A stretch of 64,000 bases of DNA from Pseudomonas sp. BBP2017 (GTDB lineage: Bacteria; Pseudomonadota; Gammaproteobacteria; Pseudomonadales; Pseudomonadaceae), in assembly GCF_003024385.1 (NCBI RefSeq), contig NZ_PVZN01000001.1:124001-188000 (forward strand). Direction: 5' to 3'. The notes under the pieces are model-generated. The model was not told the origin of the DNA and made no database searches. It worked only from the letters and a program-made list of their open reading frames with translations. A program made the position numbers and the translations under genes. Positions 8,893-16,945 of this stretch are shown one piece after another (position 1 is the first letter of the stretch; each line of letters opens with the position of its first letter).

Positions 8893-9831
8893 TCAGGCAG
8901 AGTGAATGCCCTCCGCAGAATGCTGTTCCCAGGGTGGGCAAGGTGACCAAGCCTCCACGAGCTTGTCGATGAAGAGTCGAATTTTTGGAGAGAGGTGCCG
9001 CTTGCTAGGGTAGATCACCCGAATAGGCTCTGCGGCCTCTGCATACCCAGCGAGCAATTGAACAAGCTTGCCGCTCCTCAAATCGTCGTTCACCACGTAG
9101 GAAGGCAGAGTCGCGATACCCAGGCCAGCGACAGCTGACTGGTGCAATGACTCAGCACTGTCCATCTGTAGCCTTCCACCATGAGTAACGGGCACAGAGC
9201 TCCCATTCACGCGAAAATTCCAAGGAAGCAATCTCCCACCGCTCACGAAATGCAGGCACTGGTGCTCGGATAAATCCTCAGGCGTTTTAGGCTCGGCATG
9301 CTCAGCCAGATACTTGGGTGAAGCGCAGGTAATCATTTGTTGGTAGGCCACGGTGCGCGTGAGCAACCGAGAATCTTCCTTGGGTGGCCCGATGCGCATG
9401 GCCAAATCAAATCCCTCATCGATCAAATCGACCAGCCTGTCAGAAAAGGTGATATCCACGCTCAGGGAGGGCCAATCCTTCAGGCAGCACTCAATGTGCT
9501 GAAGGACATGAAGTCTGCCCAACGCAACCGGCAGACTCATCCGCAGTCGCCCACTGGGTGTCGAACGACGAAACGCAAGGGCATCCTCCACGTCATCCAG
9601 ATCCTGAAGAACGCCCACACAGCGCTCATAAAGAACCTGGCCGTCATCGGTCATGCTCAAACTACGCGTGGTGCGATTGAGTAGACGTACCTGTAAACGA
9701 GCCTCGAGCCTCACTATCGACTTCCCCACCGCCGACCGCGTGAGGCCAAGTTGCTTCGCAGCCGCAGTGAAGCTTCCAGCGTTTACCGAGCTTACAAACG
9801 CGGCGATATCATTCAGGTTATGGAGTTCCAT
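8893..9831 (-). CDS. LysR-family transcriptional regulator
   Basis: 312 residues. The N-terminal winged helix-turn-helix covers about residues 1-60 (FTAAAKQLGLTRSAVGKSI as recognition unit, then RLLNRTTRSLSMTDDG). The substrate-binding domain covers about 88-300, with VDLIDEGFDLAMRIG typical of the CrgA/AaeR-like group. It is transcribed away from the esterase gene with 118 bp between the starts. The palindrome at 9877-9893 in that gap is a likely binding site, giving autoregulation and esterase control. It probably also governs the oxidoreductase operon through the related site at 5583. Confidence 0.9.
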   Translation of the reverse strand: MELHNLNDIAAFVSSVNAGSFTAAAKQLGLTRSAVGKSIVRLEARLQVRLLNRTTRSLSMTDDGQVLYERCVGVLQDLDDVEDALAFRRSTPSGRLRMSLPVALGRLHVLQHIECCLKDWPSLSVDITFSDRLVDLIDEGFDLAMRIGPPKEDSRLLTRTVAYQQMITCASPKYLAEHAEPKTPEDLSEHQCLHFVSGGRLLPWNFRVNGSSVPVTHGGRLQMDSAESLHQSAVAGLGIATLPSYVVNDDLRSGKLVQLLAGYAEAAEPIRVIYPSKRHLSPKIRLFIDKLVEAWSPCPPWEQHSAEGIHSA

Positions 9832-9876
9832 ACGGCCTCAGTGGTCTCAACGTTCGGGCGGCTTAGCACCTGTTAT

Positions 9877-9893
9877 GGGGAACCCTATTCCCC
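9877..9893. promoter_or_regulatory. palindromic candidate LysR operator in divergent promoter
   Basis: GGGGAA-CCCTA-TTCCCC is a perfect 6-bp inverted repeat around a 5-bp centre. It lies 45 bp before the lysR start and 56 bp before the esterase start. LysR regulators usually bind such dyads in divergent promoters. A related copy precedes the oxidoreductase gene. The AT-rich stretch after it could hold the esterase promoter; no -10/-35 pair was assigned. Confidence 0.55.
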
Positions 9894-9949
9894 AATACTA
9901 AGCATAGTATCTCAATTAGCTAATCCACTCCCAACGATCAATTGAGGTC

Positions 9950-10879
9950 ATGATGAACACTAAAGTCCAAGCAGCCGTCCAAACCTGGGCCAACAGCCTT
10001 AGCGATCTGGTACCCGTTCTTAAGGGAATCGATACCACCACAAAAATGAGCGACATCCGCGACTCCTACGCCAAAATGCTCGCGCAAAATCCAGCGCCTG
10101 CTGGCGTTAAATTTGAAGCAGTCGACATGGGTGGAGTGCCAGGCACACTGGTAATTCCGGACGAGATCAAAACCGATGCAGTGGTGATGTACATCCACGG
10201 CGGGGCGTACATTGTTGGTCGTCCAGACGGATACCACGGCATCGGCGGCAACTACGCCAAAATGCTCGGTGCTCGTGTGTACATGCCCGACTACCGCCTT
10301 GCCCCTGAGCACAAGTTTCCAGCATCCATTGACGACACACTGCGCGCCTACGAGTGGCTGCTTGAGCAGAAGATCCCGGCCAACAAGATTGCATTTTCTG
10401 GCGAATCAGCCGGCGGCGCGATGGTTGTCAGCGTCATGGTGGCGGCTAAATCGAAAGGGCTTCCATTGCCTGCGGTTGGCTCCTCCATCTCACCATGGGC
10501 GAACCTTGAACACACCGGTGCTTCCATGAGCAACCGTGAAGGGCTGGATCCTCTGAACTCCAAGCCCGTCCTGGACATCCTCGCCAGAGCATTCCTAGGC
10601 GACACATTGGCCAATCATCCTCTGGCCTCTCCAGTGTTCGCGGACGTCACCGGTCTTCCACCAATCTTGGTGCAGATCGGCGAGAACGAGCTGATGTTGA
10701 GTGATGCAATGCGCCTTGCAACTCACCTGGCTGATCACCGCGTTCGCGTTAACCTGGAAGTATGGCCTGCGATGTTCCACGCCTGGCACTTCTACGCCAC
10801 CATGCTGCCAGAAGGTCAGCAGGCTATGGAGAGTTCTGTGCGCTTCATTGAGGTTGGCCTGGCCGACGCTAACCGCTAA
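9950..10879 (+). CDS. alpha/beta-hydrolase, hormone-sensitive-lipase (HSL) family esterase
   Basis: 309 residues. The HSL oxyanion motif HGGAY begins at H83, the nucleophile elbow is GESAGG with S153, and WPAMFHAWHF near the C-terminus supplies the catalytic histidine. The acid region reads QIGENELMLSD, where relatives have GSDE or GTEE, so the acid is probably the glutamate. This group includes monoterpene lactone hydrolases. With a luciferase-type oxidoreductase in the same cluster, ester or lactone cleavage after oxidation is a reasonable guess. A hairpin terminator follows. ATG 9953 is an alternative start. Confidence 0.88.
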   Translation: MMNTKVQAAVQTWANSLSDLVPVLKGIDTTTKMSDIRDSYAKMLAQNPAPAGVKFEAVDMGGVPGTLVIPDEIKTDAVVMYIHGGAYIVGRPDGYHGIGGNYAKMLGARVYMPDYRLAPEHKFPASIDDTLRAYEWLLEQKIPANKIAFSGESAGGAMVVSVMVAAKSKGLPLPAVGSSISPWANLEHTGASMSNREGLDPLNSKPVLDILARAFLGDTLANHPLASPVFADVTGLPPILVQIGENELMLSDAMRLATHLADHRVRVNLEVWPAMFHAWHFYATMLPEGQQAMESSVRFIEVGLADANR

Positions 10880-10892
10880 AACGCAGACCGAT

Positions 10893-10921
10893 CGCGACAG
10901 CTTTCTGGCTGTCGCGGTTCT
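10893..10921 (+). terminator. rho-independent-like terminator after the esterase gene
   Basis: A perfect 9-bp stem CGCGACAGC / GCTGTCGCG with a 6-base loop begins 14 bp after the esterase stop and is followed by GTTCT. The T-run is short, so termination may be incomplete. Confidence 0.65.
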
Positions 10922-11051
10922 GCTCATGCTGTTTCTACAAAAGCTTCATCAGGCTATTCAGAAAACCTGAGCAAGCGCCCTGCCCTACCCTACCCGAGCA
11001 AATTTCACCAAACGCCCCTTCTTGGCAGGCCGTGTCCACTGAACTCAGAAG

Positions 11052-12236
11052 ATGGTTTTTCCTATGACACCAGATCGCAGCACGATCAACCCGAGGGTCT
11101 ATGCGCTGACCTTCACTGCATTTGTAATGCTCTCCTCTGAATTTATCGTCGCAGGTTTACTGCCTGAAATTGCAACATCGCTGGCCATCACTATCGGTGC
11201 CGCGAGTGGGCTCGTGACAGCTTTTGCTTTAGGCATGGGCATCAGCGCGCCGATCATTGGTGTTCTAGCACACCGGGCCTCGAAACGATCCCTTCTCATA
11301 TGCGCTTGCTTGGCATTGGTTCTCGGGAATGGAATTTCCGCAGCGTTCAATGATTACTACGTAATCCTCGCTGGTCGCGTGATGGGTGGTATTGGTGTCG
11401 CTGTTTTCTGGACGAACGCTGCTCTGGCCGCGAAGTCACTCTCACAAGGCCGCAATGAGAGCATGGCGATTGGTAGAGTCCTGGTGGGAATATCAATCGC
11501 ATCTGTTGTAGGCGCCCCGGTCGGCAAGCTCATCGCAGACGCTACCAACTGGCGAATGGCGATGTGGATGATGACGGCGCTGAGCAGCGCAGCTCTACTA
11601 GCCGTCTGGATTTGGGTGAAGCCCTCAGAGGAGTCACGGCAGAAAGAAAATCTGCGCGACACCCTGCGTATAGCCTTCAAGCCTGACGTCTCAATGACCT
11701 TGGTCAGTTCATGCTTAATGTTTGCTGGCGTAGCCTCGGTATTCAACTTCTTGGCTACCTTCCTGGAAAGGGAGACCGGCTTCGGTGAGATGAACGTCAC
11801 CTTGATCCTGTGCCTCTACGGCATCGCTGACATTGCGAGCAATCTAATTTTGTCCAAGCGGGTGCAGGACGATCTTGAGCCACTGTTCAGACGGGTCTTG
11901 GTGACCATGGCCGTCGGCATGTGTGCCCTGTCAATATTTGGCAATCTCACATGGGCTGTACCACTCGCCGTCATCATCGTTGCCAGCAGCCACGCTGGTG
12001 TCAGTCTGTTTATCGGAATAGACGTGCTAAAAAGGGCTGGGAACGCTGGTCAGTTGATCAACGCCATAAACGTATCAATGATAAATCTTGGTATCGGCAT
12101 CGGTGCAGCGAGCACGGGATTGCTTATCGATAGAGTCGGCGTTGGCGCCGTAGGATGGGTCGGTGCATGCTTCATTGCTCTGACGCTGTGCGTCCGACGG
12201 AAAATCGAACGCAGCCACGTACATCATAATGGCTGA
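11052..12236 (+). CDS. MFS transporter, DHA1 drug/sugar efflux type
   Basis: 394 residues with twelve predicted membrane segments. The N-terminus SSEFIVAGLLPEIATSL and the loop 2-3 motif GVLAHRASKRSLL are typical of the AraJ/NepI-like DHA1 proton antiporters; GRVMGGIGVAVFW is the helix-4 motif. It probably exports the substrate or a toxic product of the neighbouring pathway. ATG 11064 is an alternative start; neither start has a strong ribosome binding site. The region from the stop to the IS5 end at 12415 holds nothing recognisable. Confidence 0.85.
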   Translation: MVFPMTPDRSTINPRVYALTFTAFVMLSSEFIVAGLLPEIATSLAITIGAASGLVTAFALGMGISAPIIGVLAHRASKRSLLICACLALVLGNGISAAFNDYYVILAGRVMGGIGVAVFWTNAALAAKSLSQGRNESMAIGRVLVGISIASVVGAPVGKLIADATNWRMAMWMMTALSSAALLAVWIWVKPSEESRQKENLRDTLRIAFKPDVSMTLVSSCLMFAGVASVFNFLATFLERETGFGEMNVTLILCLYGIADIASNLILSKRVQDDLEPLFRRVLVTMAVGMCALSIFGNLTWAVPLAVIIVASSHAGVSLFIGIDVLKRAGNAGQLINAINVSMINLGIGIGAASTGLLIDRVGVGAVGWVGACFIALTLCVRRKIERSHVHHNG

Positions 12237-12415
12237 GTGTAGGCCGATGGTTGAAATTGCCTTGAGCTTTAAGGGAGCGCCGGCCAGCACTGAAGCAACG
12301 ACCGAATGCATCCGCCACACGCGAAACATGCGCTTCGATATATAAGCTTCACATGCATCACGGGCGACTACTAAAAGTGAGCCCCTGGTGACAGAGCTAA
12401 CAAAAAGAGCCCTAA

Positions 12416-13596
12416 GGAAACTCCGAACAAGCGGCCTTGAGCGCGCAATGAGCAGCGATTTGACGCCGCCAGACCTATTCTTCAGCCGTCAATTGGCTCA
12501 AAACCAAGGCTTTGCCCTGGCTTTAGCGCGCTACAGGCGCACCTCTCCTGCAGTGGTCAATAATTGCCGGCGCACCATCCACAGATTCGACAGTGCAAAC
12601 AGCGTGGTCAGTTGCGCCGTGTTCTTGGCCAAGCCGCGAAACCGAGTCTTTACATAGCCAAACTGGCGTTTGATCACCCGGAACGGGTGCTCCACTTTCG
12701 CACGTGCCTGCGCCTTGGCCTTTTCGATCTTGCGCTTGGCTTTGTAGAGCGCGCTGCGTTTGCCCAAGTGCTTGTAAGTACTGCGTCGCGCAGCGATCTG
12801 CCAGATCACTGGCCGCCCTTCATGCTTTGGTCTTTTCTCAACGCCGGTATAGCCCGCATCGGCACAGACGACGTTCTCTGCGCAATGCAGCAGATGTGCA
12901 ACCTCCGTTACGTCGGCCACGTTCGCCGCAGTGCCGTGAGCGTGATGCACCAGCCCGGACTCAGCATCAGCACCGATATGGGCCTTCATGCCGAAGAAGT
13001 ACTGGTTGCCTTTCTTCGTTTGATGCATCTCTGGATCGCGCTTGCCTTCCATGTTCTTGGTCGAACTGGGCGCGTGGATAATCGTGGCATCGACAATCGT
13101 GCCCTGGCGCAGCGACAGCCCCTTGTCTTGCAGGTAGGCATTGATGGTTTCCAGGATGCCTGCCGCCAATTGGTGCTTCTCCAGCAAGTGCCGGAAATTC
13201 ATGATCGTCGTGTCTTCGGAGATCGGGGCGCTGAGCGTCAACCGAGCAAACTGGCGCATCGAGGTGATCTCGTACAACGCTTCTTCCATCGCCGGATCGC
13301 TCAGCGAAAACCAGTTCTGTAGCAAGTGAATGCGCAGCATCGTTTCCAAGGGATACGGCTTACGACCGCCACCGGCCTTTGGATAGTGCGGTTCGATCAA
13401 CGCGACCAATCCGCTCCACGGCACGACCTGCTCCATCTCTGCCAGGAACCGCTCACGGCGGGTCTGCTTGCGCTTACCGGCGTACTCGAAATCGGAGAAG
13501 CTCATTTGACTCATGGGAAAGGCTTGTTGGGGTGGCTGAGCGGACGGCTATTTCAGCACAGGTCGGCTGACCCGTGCTGACTTGTTCGGAGAATCC
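12416..13596 (-). mobile_element. intact IS5-family insertion sequence (copy 2)
   Basis: About 1.18 kb bounded by imperfect inverted repeats, GGAAACTCCGAACAAGC on the left and the complement of ACTTGTTCGGAGAATCC on the right. It contains one full transposase gene. Flanks are CTAA and TTAA: both fit the YTAR target but are not identical, which hints at recombination rather than a simple insertion. Orientation is the same as in the truncated copy at 4820, so the two bracket the metabolic cargo like a composite transposon. Confidence 0.9.
12531..13514 (-). CDS. IS5-family transposase
   Basis: 327 residues of a DDE transposase. The N-terminal SQMSFSDFEYAGKRKQTRRE is followed by the catalytic regions IVDATIIHAP (first Asp), CADAGYTG (second Asp) and KVEHPFRVIKRQFG (Glu, with the Y-(2)-R-(3)-E-(6)-K type arrangement of this family). 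The frame is open and complete, so the element may be active. The C-terminal part occurs again in the truncated copy at 4935-5323. Confidence 0.95.
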   Translation of the reverse strand: MSQMSFSDFEYAGKRKQTRRERFLAEMEQVVPWSGLVALIEPHYPKAGGGRKPYPLETMLRIHLLQNWFSLSDPAMEEALYEITSMRQFARLTLSAPISEDTTIMNFRHLLEKHQLAAGILETINAYLQDKGLSLRQGTIVDATIIHAPSSTKNMEGKRDPEMHQTKKGNQYFFGMKAHIGADAESGLVHHAHGTAANVADVTEVAHLLHCAENVVCADAGYTGVEKRPKHEGRPVIWQIAARRSTYKHLGKRSALYKAKRKIEKAKAQARAKVEHPFRVIKRQFGYVKTRFRGLAKNTAQLTTLFALSNLWMVRRQLLTTAGEVRL

Positions 13597-13715
13597 TTAA
13601 CTGCAAATCGCCAATAATGTCAATGCGCCTTCACCATCCACTCTACTGACAATTCCTAGGCTCGACAACAGCCGTTGAGAGCTGCAGATGTGACGCCCGT
13701 GGAGGACGGTGCCTT

Positions 13716-13925
13716 TCAGTGAGATACCACTAGTCGGGCGCCGAAAGCGTTGCGCTGATATTCATTGACCGCCTGGAAATGCGCCTCGGCGATAAGGCGC
13801 AGACGTTCAACCTTCTCAGCAGGTATGCCAGCAGCTCGCGCATCGTGAAACCGCTTCATTGCGTCTACGGCATCCTTGTACATGGAATGGTCGGGATAGA
13901 GGACCTGCAGCGACTTTTTCTTCAT
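13716..13925 (-). CDS. small conserved-looking ICE protein, unknown
   Basis: 69 residues, mostly helical and charged: KKKSLQVLYPDHSMYKDAV then IPAEKVERLRLIAEAHF. No membrane segment or known domain is seen. It lies on the opposite strand between the IS5 element and the RAQPRD gene. Its composition looks like a real small soluble protein, not random frame. From 13926 to 14140 no further gene was found. Confidence 0.5.
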   Translation of the reverse strand: MKKKSLQVLYPDHSMYKDAVDAMKRFHDARAAGIPAEKVERLRLIAEAHFQAVNEYQRNAFGARLVVSH

Positions 13926-14140
13926 CTATTTCTCAAGCAGGCACGGACAGTCAATTCATAATAGCTGGATTCTGATCCTGACGGATTGATTGCTCGGAAA
14001 GCTCAACAACTCAAGGCCGGCAACGCTCCCAGTCCACGGCGTCTCGACTCTAAAGCGAAGCCTCACAGATCTATTTAATCCATGCCAAAAGCTGCCTAAA
14101 TCCTCAGAGTGAATTCCAGATAGCTGATCTGGATTTCGCC

Positions 14141-14476
14141 ATGAAGACAACCTCCTCTACCCTACTGCTTGTCTGCTTGGTGTCGTTCGTTGCCGCCGCT
14201 GAAGACGTGCGCGAGCGCTCGGATCTGGACCTGGTGCAGCGGCAGATCACTTCCATGGAACTGCTGGCATACCGCGCAAGTAGCAGCTCAGTCGATGCCA
14301 CTGGGGCCCGCTATCGATTCGATTATTCGAGGTTCGCTGCAGACCTCAAGCGTATGCGTCAAGGCATCCACAAATACCTTTCGCCCTCCCGCGCGCAGCC
14401 AGCTGACATGGTTGAGCTGACCGGTGATTACCGCGCTGAAGCGTCCCTCGCGAGGCCATCCGATGAGCATGACTGA
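14141..14476 (+). CDS. ICE protein, RAQPRD family (TIGR01690)
   Basis: 111 residues with a signal peptide (about 1-19, ending AAA). A helical periplasmic domain follows and contains the family signature as SRAQPADM near residue 85. The function is unknown but the gene is a fixed member of PFGI-1/clc and SXT-like transfer operons. It restarts the transfer operon after the cargo insertion. Its 3' end overlaps the next gene by 14 bp. Confidence 0.9.
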   Translation: MKTTSSTLLLVCLVSFVAAAEDVRERSDLDLVQRQITSMELLAYRASSSSVDATGARYRFDYSRFAADLKRMRQGIHKYLSPSRAQPADMVELTGDYRAEASLARPSDEHD

Positions 14477-14702
14477 CGCCCAACTCAGCGCGTTTTCGGC
14501 CGTGGCCGGGTTTACCCCGCAGCTCAGTTCGGTGCTGTGGCGCTCATCGGTGCTCGTGCTCGCATTGCTCTGGTGCACCTGGGCCCTGTGGACCGGCTAC
14601 CGCGGCTGGGCGGCAGGCAACCTCAATTTCGGCGCGCTTGGGGGCAGCACACTGCGCCTGGCACTCGCCCTGATCGTGCTGATGTTTTTCATGCTGTCGT
14701 AA
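14463..14702 (+). CDS. ICE membrane protein, TIGR03758 / DUF3262 family
   Basis: 79 residues from the ATG at 14463 inside the RAQPRD gene. Two membrane helices lie at about 25-42 and 58-79. The family is a small inner-membrane protein of ICE mating channels, possibly a pilin-like or VirB3-like part. The order RAQPRD, TIGR03758, TIGR03745, TIGR03750 is that of PFGI-1 elements. Confidence 0.85.
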   Translation: MSMTDAQLSAFSAVAGFTPQLSSVLWRSSVLVLALLWCTWALWTGYRGWAAGNLNFGALGGSTLRLALALIVLMFFMLS

Positions 14703-14717
14703 CCAGGAGACCTTGCC

Positions 14718-15095
14718 ATGAATCTCTCCCGTCGTTGCCACCGCCCGCTCGCTCTGTTGCGGGAGTCCTGTTCGCAAGTCCTGTTCGGTGGCCTGGTGCT
14801 GCTGAGCTCGACACTGGCTTGGGCTGACCTGCCGACTATGGAGGCGCCTTCCCGCGGCGAGGGTTCGGGACTGATCGACACCATCAAGAACTACGCCTAC
14901 GACGGCGGCATCCTGCTCGGCCTGTTGATCGCCACTCTCGCCTTCCTCGGCGTGGCCTGGCATTCGCTCACCGTCTACGCCGACGTGCAGAACCAGCGCA
15001 AGACCTGGAAGGACCTCGGCGCCGTGGTCGGTGTCGGCGCGCTGTTGGTGGTGGTGATCCTCTGGTTCCTCACCAAAGCCGCGACGATCCTGTGA
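14718..15095 (+). CDS. ICE membrane protein, TIGR03745 / DUF2976 family (pilin-like)
   Basis: 125 residues. A long signal peptide ends near TLAWA (about residue 36). Two membrane helices follow, around GGILLGLLIATLAFLG and VGVGALLVVVILWFL. This layout is that of VirB2/TraA-type pilins, and the family is thought to supply the ICE pilus subunit. AGGAG precedes the start by a few bases. Confidence 0.88.
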   Translation: MNLSRRCHRPLALLRESCSQVLFGGLVLLSSTLAWADLPTMEAPSRGEGSGLIDTIKNYAYDGGILLGLLIATLAFLGVAWHSLTVYADVQNQRKTWKDLGAVVGVGALLVVVILWFLTKAATIL

Positions 15096-15102
15096 GGTCA
15101 CC

Positions 15103-15504
15103 ATGTCCGACGCCCCTGCCACCCTGCCTGACGGAACGCTGACCTTCCTCCCGGAGCGCCTCAACCGTGACCCGGCCGTTCTTCGCGGGCTCACCAACGA
15201 CGAGATGTGGGTCGCGCTGATCGCCGGCGCCGGGCTGGGTGTGATTCTCGGTGCACCGCTGGCGGTGGCCACCACTTCCATCGCCACCCTCCCCACCTGC
15301 ATGTTCATCTGCATGGCGCTGGTGTTGCTCGGCGGCGGCAAGCTGCTGCGCCGAGCCAAGCGCGCCCGCCCCGAAACCTGGCTGTACAGGCGTCTGCAGT
15401 GGCACCTGGCAGTGCACTGGGGTGTCGGCACTCATCAGTTGATCCTGCACTCAGGGCCTTGGACCGTCCGCCGTACGCGTCGACATGCGAGGACCGCCCC
15501 ATGA
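15103..15504 (+). CDS. ICE membrane protein, TIGR03750 / DUF3487 family
   Basis: 133 residues. The N-terminal FLPERLNRDPAVLRGLTNDE is the hallmark of the family, followed by two membrane helices (about 43-65 and 66-82) and a basic tail (RRTRRHAR). The size and topology suit a TraL/VirB3-like inner-membrane part. The stop overlaps the next ATG. Confidence 0.88.
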   Translation: MSDAPATLPDGTLTFLPERLNRDPAVLRGLTNDEMWVALIAGAGLGVILGAPLAVATTSIATLPTCMFICMALVLLGGGKLLRRAKRARPETWLYRRLQWHLAVHWGVGTHQLILHSGPWTVRRTRRHARTAP

Positions 15505-16139
15505 GCCGCTTTCGTAACAAGGTGGATGCGCAGCAGGCGCACATCCTCAGCCTGCGCCTGGCCGTGGCGATCCTGACGCTGCTGTGCACCGGCCTCTGGT
15601 ACGGCTGGCAATCATCTCCGTCCGAGCTGACCATTCACGTACCACCCGATCTGCGCTCCGGCAGCACGCGCAAATGGTGGGATGTGCCGCCTGAGAACAT
15701 CTACGCCTTCGCGCTGTACATCTTCGGCCAGCTCAATCGCTGGCCCACAGATGGCGAGGTCGACTACCACCGTGCCATCTTTGCCCTACAGCCCTACCTG
15801 ACACCGGCGTGCAAGACCTTCTTCGACGGCGACTTCGAGTACCGCAAGGCCGCCGGCGAACTGCGCGGCCGGGTGCGCGGCGTATACGAGGTGCTGGGCC
15901 GCGGCTACAGCGACAACCCCGACCTGCGGGTGAAGCAGCTGGATAAGCACAGCTGGCTGGTGAAGCTCGACCTCAACGCCGACGAGTACTACGCCGCCGA
16001 GCCGGTGAAGCGCGTGGTCGTGCGCTATCCGCTACGCGTGGTGCGCTTCGACGTCGACCCCGAGCACAACAAGTGGGGCTTGGCCCTGGACTGCTACGAA
16101 GGCACACCGCAGAAGCTGGCGCTGCCGGGAGGTGCGTGA
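15501..16139 (+). CDS. ICE protein, TIGR03746 / DUF2895 family (TraE-like)
   Basis: 212 residues from the ATG at 15501 (ATGA overlap); an earlier in-frame start would lie inside the preceding gene. One N-terminal membrane helix (about 18-36) anchors a periplasmic domain containing STRKWWDVPPENIYAFALY and GRGYSDNPDLRVK. The arrangement resembles TraE/VirB8 of the inner-membrane platform. Confidence 0.88.
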   Translation: MSRFRNKVDAQQAHILSLRLAVAILTLLCTGLWYGWQSSPSELTIHVPPDLRSGSTRKWWDVPPENIYAFALYIFGQLNRWPTDGEVDYHRAIFALQPYLTPACKTFFDGDFEYRKAAGELRGRVRGVYEVLGRGYSDNPDLRVKQLDKHSWLVKLDLNADEYYAAEPVKRVVVRYPLRVVRFDVDPEHNKWGLALDCYEGTPQKLALPGGA

Positions 16140-16945
16140 TGACGCGTTTCTTGATTCTTATGCTGGTGGTGGCCGCTGGCTGGTGTTCAGCCGTCGGTGC
16201 AGTCGAGGTCAAATACTGGGACCGCCTGCCGCTGGCCGTTCCACTCACGGTTGGCCAGGAACGGGTCCTGATGCTGGATGAAGACGTTCGCGTGGGTTTG
16301 CCGAGTACGATCTCCAGCAAGCTCCGCGTGCAGTCCGTCGGCGGCACGGTGTACCTGCGCGCGGCAGAAACCCTTCCCCCTACCCGGCTGCAACTGCAAT
16401 CGGTGAAGTCGGGCGACATCATCCTGATCGACATCGAGGCGCTCGAGGGCAGCGAGACACTGGAGCCGGTAAAGATCGTGGCCCAGGCTCCGGCACCGGA
16501 CGTGGAAGCTGCGAAGGAGGCGGCACCTGCAGCGACGCCGGTACCGGTGGTGCTCACCCGCTATGCGGCGCAGAACCTCTATGCGCCCCTGCGTACCGTG
16601 GCACCACTGCCCGGTGTGCGGAGGGTGCCGCTGAGCGACTCCGCCGCGTTCAGCACCTTGCTGCCCACCGAACGAGTTTCGATCAAGGCACTCGCGGCCT
16701 GGCGGCTCGGCGACTACTGGGTAACGGCGGTGAAGATTGTGAACCGCGGCCCCGGCAAGGTGGCGCTGGACCCGCGCCACCTGCAGGCCACGCTGTATGC
16801 CGCGACGTTCCAGCACACGGACCTTGGCCTCGCCGGCACGCCTGAAGACACCACCGTGGCCTATCTTGTCACCCGCGGCGGCGACCTGAAGCACGCGCTG
16901 CTGTTGCCCCCGCCAAAACCGGAGGCTGCCGATCATGAAAGCTAA
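16139..16945 (+). CDS. ICE protein, TIGR03749 / DUF3438-like family (TraK-like)
   Basis: 268 residues from the ATG at 16139, which shares a base with the previous stop. The signal peptide covers about 1-22 (ending GAVEV). The N-terminal domain with LAVPLTVGQERVLMLDEDV resembles secretin-associated TraK proteins, followed by a Pro/Ala-rich linker near 125-145 and a second beta domain with LRTVAPLPGVRRVPL. It probably belongs to the outer part of the core complex. Confidence 0.88.
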   Translation: MTRFLILMLVVAAGWCSAVGAVEVKYWDRLPLAVPLTVGQERVLMLDEDVRVGLPSTISSKLRVQSVGGTVYLRAAETLPPTRLQLQSVKSGDIILIDIEALEGSETLEPVKIVAQAPAPDVEAAKEAAPAATPVPVVLTRYAAQNLYAPLRTVAPLPGVRRVPLSDSAAFSTLLPTERVSIKALAAWRLGDYWVTAVKIVNRGPGKVALDPRHLQATLYAATFQHTDLGLAGTPEDTTVAYLVTRGGDLKHALLLPPPKPEAADHES

